Positions 61,731 to 64,000 of a stretch of 64,000 nucleotides of DNA are shown one piece after another (position 1 is the first letter of the stretch; every line of letters begins with the position of its first letter). The stretch covers positions 6,836,013 to 6,900,012 of the forward strand of contig CBDDPL010000004.1 in assembly GCA_965232285.1 (NCBI GenBank), in the 5' to 3' direction. Source of the stretch: Denitrobaculum sp965232285. Lineage in GTDB: Bacteria > Pseudomonadota > Alphaproteobacteria > Kiloniellales > Kiloniellaceae. The position numbers and the translations under genes are program-made. The notes under the pieces are model-generated. The model saw only the letters and a program-made list of their open reading frames with translations, did no database searches and was not told the DNA's origin.

Positions 61731-62108
61731 ATGGCGCGGATTTTGGTGGCTGAAGACGACGGGGCGGTGCAGAGCTTCGTCTCCCGGGCTCTGACCCATA
61801 AGGGGCATGAGGTGACGGCGGTGGATGACGGCGTGCAGGCGCTCGAGCGGCTCCGCACGGACAGCTTTGATCTGCTGATCACCGACATCGTCATGCCGGA
61901 ACTGGACGGTATCGCACTGGCCTTGAAGGTGACGAAGGACTATCCGGATCTGCCGATCCTGCTCATGACCGGCTATTCGGCCGAACGGCAACGCGCGCAC
62001 AATCTGGATGAATTGATCTGTCGCGTGATCACCAAGCCCTTTACGCTCAAGCAGATCTGTGCGGTGGCGGACGAGGTGATGGCGGCGCAGCGACTGGTGG
62101 TTCACTGA
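61731..62108 (+). CDS. cpdR: CpdR-type single-domain response regulator
   Basis: The ATG at 61731 (MARILVAEDDGAVQ) is the family's usual start; a GTG lies just before. The 125 residues are a receiver domain only, with the acidic pocket EDD (about 8-10), phospho-acceptor Asp in LLITDIVMPELDG (about 52), Thr in LLMTGY and Lys in VITKPF. CpdR in its unphosphorylated state brings ClpXP to its substrates at the cell pole and so times CtrA breakdown. The opening and length fit CpdR well. Confidence 0.87.
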   Translation: MARILVAEDDGAVQSFVSRALTHKGHEVTAVDDGVQALERLRTDSFDLLITDIVMPELDGIALALKVTKDYPDLPILLMTGYSAERQRAHNLDELICRVITKPFTLKQICAVADEVMAAQRLVVH

Positions 62109-62258
62109 CGGCGCGGAGCAGGTGGTCCGGAGGGCGGCGGCGAGAGAGTCGCGCCTGCGCTATACCGGCGCTCCGACCGGAGGGCGCCAAATCCCAAACC
62201 ATATGCTTCAGCGCCTTGCGGATTCTGCCGACAAGCCCCGAATAAGCACAAAAGCCTG

Positions 62259-64000
62259 TCAGAACTGTCGCAGCAGGCGGTCGATGTAGTCCAGTTCGCT
62301 TGCAGGCCGCTGGCGTTCACCCCTGCGGCGGCGCAGTTCCTGCAGAATTTCGCGCGTACGGACGATATCGCCCTCATCGGGGATCTCAACGCCGGTGCGC
62401 GCATCATTGATGCCGCCACGGCCCGTCTCGCGTCCGAAGGGATCGTTGCTGCGGCCCGGCTGCGCACCGACCGTGCCGCTGCCGCGCTCCGCCTGCTGTC
62501 CCATCTGCTGCATAAAGCTCTCGGCCATGGACTGCATGCCCTGTTGAAGCTGATCCAGTGAACGGGACTGCGGCTGGACCGCGCTTTGTCCTTCTTCGCC
62601 GTTCAGGGCATCGCGGGCGTCCCGCATCGACTGTTCCGCCCGACCGAGCGAGCGCGGGATCTCACCCAGGGCCTCGCCGAGCTGTCGCATCATCTCGCCA
62701 AGGTCCTTGCGAAGACCCTCCTGGGCGCCACCATCCTGGCTGCGCTCACGGGCACGCTGATCGCCGTCCTGACCCTCCCTGTCCTCGCCTTGCTGCTGCT
62801 CGCGCTCGAAGCTGCGGTCCAGCAGTTCTTGCTGGCGGCGGATCATGTCCTCCATCTCCTGCATCATGCCGTGGGCATCCTGCATCGCCTGGTTCATCTG
62901 TTCGGCGAAGTTGCCCGCGCGAAGGTTCTCGAGGATCTCCTGCAGTTGCGCCAGCAGTTCCTGGGCGGCCTCGGTGGAGCCGTTGCGCGCCAGCTCCCGG
63001 GCCTTTTCGATCAGGTCCCGCAGGTCGCTGCTGTCCATCATCTGCGCGTCGGGCGGCAGAGGCTGAGGTTCCATGCCCTGCGTCAACTGATTCTGCAACT
63101 GCTCGTTCATCGCTTCCATGAAGCGGTCGAGCGCTTCCTGCAGTTTATCCAGGAGCTCTTCGATCTCCGACTGATCGGCGCCGCGCGCGAGCGCTTCCTG
63201 GAGCGCTTTCTGCAGATTCCTGATGTCGCGCTCGGCAATCGCCAGTTCGCCTTCCTCGAGGCGCAGCGCGGTATCCCACAACAACTGCTGGACGCTTGGA
63301 ATCACTTCGGCGCGCTTATCGTGAATCAGGCGCCGCTCGGCGGTGACGATGGCCAGAGCCACGACGATATCGTGATAGAAATGCTGAGGTCGCTGATAGA
63401 TGTCGCGCAGCGCCCGGACGATCGGGAAGCGCTCTTCCGGTGCCAGGGTCAGTTCCTTGCGCAGCTCCACCAGGGCCCGGGCCACAGGATGATTGAAGAT
63501 ACGCTCCGGCAGCACGGTCCGCAGTGCCTCGCTCATGCCGGTCTGGCCGACCGCATCCTCTGCCAGCAGCGTGATCTCAACCGCCAGACCCGCCCAGGGA
63601 TGCGGCGTGAGATCGTGATAGCTGGTGGCGCTGAGTTCACTCGCGCTCGATCTGGGCAGCGCGAGTTCCAGCAGGAAGGGCGGCGTTTCGGGTTTGTCGA
63701 GCCGTTGGACCCGGGCTTGAATCTTTTCAACGCCGTAGTCGTCGCTGGCCTGGTACTCCAGCCGTAGGGCGGCCCGCTCGCTGCGGCTGGGGGCCGTCAG
63801 GTAGGCGATGACAGGCACTTCATCCGGATTGACCTGCATGCGCCATTCCGCCAGCGTTTTGCCGTCCTGCAGAATGGCGATGCGGTCGCCGCTGTCGATC
63901 TGGGCCGAGACCTTGAAAAACTCGACACCGGCGCTTTCAAACGGCGTGACGGCGCTTCCGATGCTCAGTTCGGGAGTTTCGGGCTGGCCCTGGACCTGAG
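62259..64000 (-). CDS. TIGR02302/DUF4175 family membrane protein, 5' end outside window
   Basis: The frame stays open to the right edge, so the start codon lies beyond 64000 and the ATG at 63839 is internal; 579 residues are visible. The part seen has a beta-rich segment (about 1-160) followed by a long region of Gln/Glu-rich coiled coil with MQ-rich runs such as MNQAMQDAHGMMQEMEDM, typical of the TIGR02302 family. The family's N-terminal membrane segments would be outside the window. A long, extended envelope protein of unknown job. Confidence 0.87.
   Translation of the reverse strand, partial: QVQGQPETPELSIGSAVTPFESAGVEFFKVSAQIDSGDRIAILQDGKTLAEWRMQVNPDEVPVIAYLTAPSRSERAALRLEYQASDDYGVEKIQARVQRLDKPETPPFLLELALPRSSASELSATSYHDLTPHPWAGLAVEITLLAEDAVGQTGMSEALRTVLPERIFNHPVARALVELRKELTLAPEERFPIVRALRDIYQRPQHFYHDIVVALAIVTAERRLIHDKRAEVIPSVQQLLWDTALRLEEGELAIAERDIRNLQKALQEALARGADQSEIEELLDKLQEALDRFMEAMNEQLQNQLTQGMEPQPLPPDAQMMDSSDLRDLIEKARELARNGSTEAAQELLAQLQEILENLRAGNFAEQMNQAMQDAHGMMQEMEDMIRRQQELLDRSFEREQQQGEDREGQDGDQRARERSQDGGAQEGLRKDLGEMMRQLGEALGEIPRSLGRAEQSMRDARDALNGEEGQSAVQPQSRSLDQLQQGMQSMAESFMQQMGQQAERGSGTVGAQPGRSNDPFGRETGRGGINDARTGVEIPDEGDIVRTREILQELRRRRGERQRPASELDYIDRLLRQF

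Overview
The window is high-GC DNA with short AT-rich intergenic islands, and gene content points to an alphaproteobacterium. Markers are a MucR-type regulator, a CpdR-type single-domain receiver with a TTAA-N7-TTAA (CtrA-like) box upstream, a TIGR02302/DUF4175 protein, a DUF2125 protein beside an aromatic amino acid operon, an MJ0042/DUF3426 protein divergent from ftsEX, and a PhaR/phasin/PhaC polyhydroxyalkanoate set. The mix resembles Rhodospirillales-type genomes; no finer placement is claimed. It looks chromosomal: no plasmid, phage or transposase genes are visible.

Layout. 1-8.2 kb: end of an astacin-like metalloprotease, a pentapeptide-repeat protein, and a very large RTX protein carrying LamG-like domains and a calcineurin-like phosphoesterase. 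8.4-12.4 kb: an NtrC-family response regulator and its Cache-domain histidine kinase, followed by two palindromes, a consensus sigma-54 promoter and a short terminated transcription unit that looks like a regulatory RNA or micro-protein gene. 12.5-15.1 kb: PPOX, MBL and YCF48-like genes. 15.1-27.8 kb: a divergent catabolic locus. On the left are TRAP transporter genes, an MlrC-type M81 peptidase and a D-threonine aldolase/D-serine dehydratase-like enzyme; on the right are RidA, an RpiR regulator and a complete Opp-type ABC transporter. Two near-identical 15-bp RpiR-type dyads lie between the arms. 27.8-42.1 kb: a radical SAM protein, a double AAA+ ATPase, phasin, DenD-like and MDR oxidoreductases, a TylF methyltransferase, an XRE regulator, a PAS-GGDRF-EAL protein, and a LysR/agmatinase pair. 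42.1-47 kb: polyhydroxybutyrate genes phaR, PhaE-like, phaC-like, phaA and phaB. 47.2-54.2 kb: a DUF985 cupin, a GST, a methyltransferase, the aromatic operon (chorismate mutase, hisC-type aminotransferase, prephenate dehydrogenase), DUF2125 and ChaC. 54.2-59 kb: zinc-ribbon protein, plsC, ydcF, ftsX and ftsE, with a divergent MJ0042 protein. 59-62.1 kb: repeat-rich DNA, a PAS_5 protein, MucR and CpdR. 62.3 kb to the end: the DUF4175 protein, cut by the window edge.

The strongest candidates for something new are the sigma-54 unit next to its two-component system (8.48-8.93 kb), a dispersed nested-palindrome repeat of about 120 bp with three alignable copies (47.0, 55.9 and 59.9 kb), the out-of-frame overlap of the PhaE-like and PhaC-like genes, and the dual-transporter MlrC/RidA divergon. 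All assignments come from reading the sequence; no database search was run.
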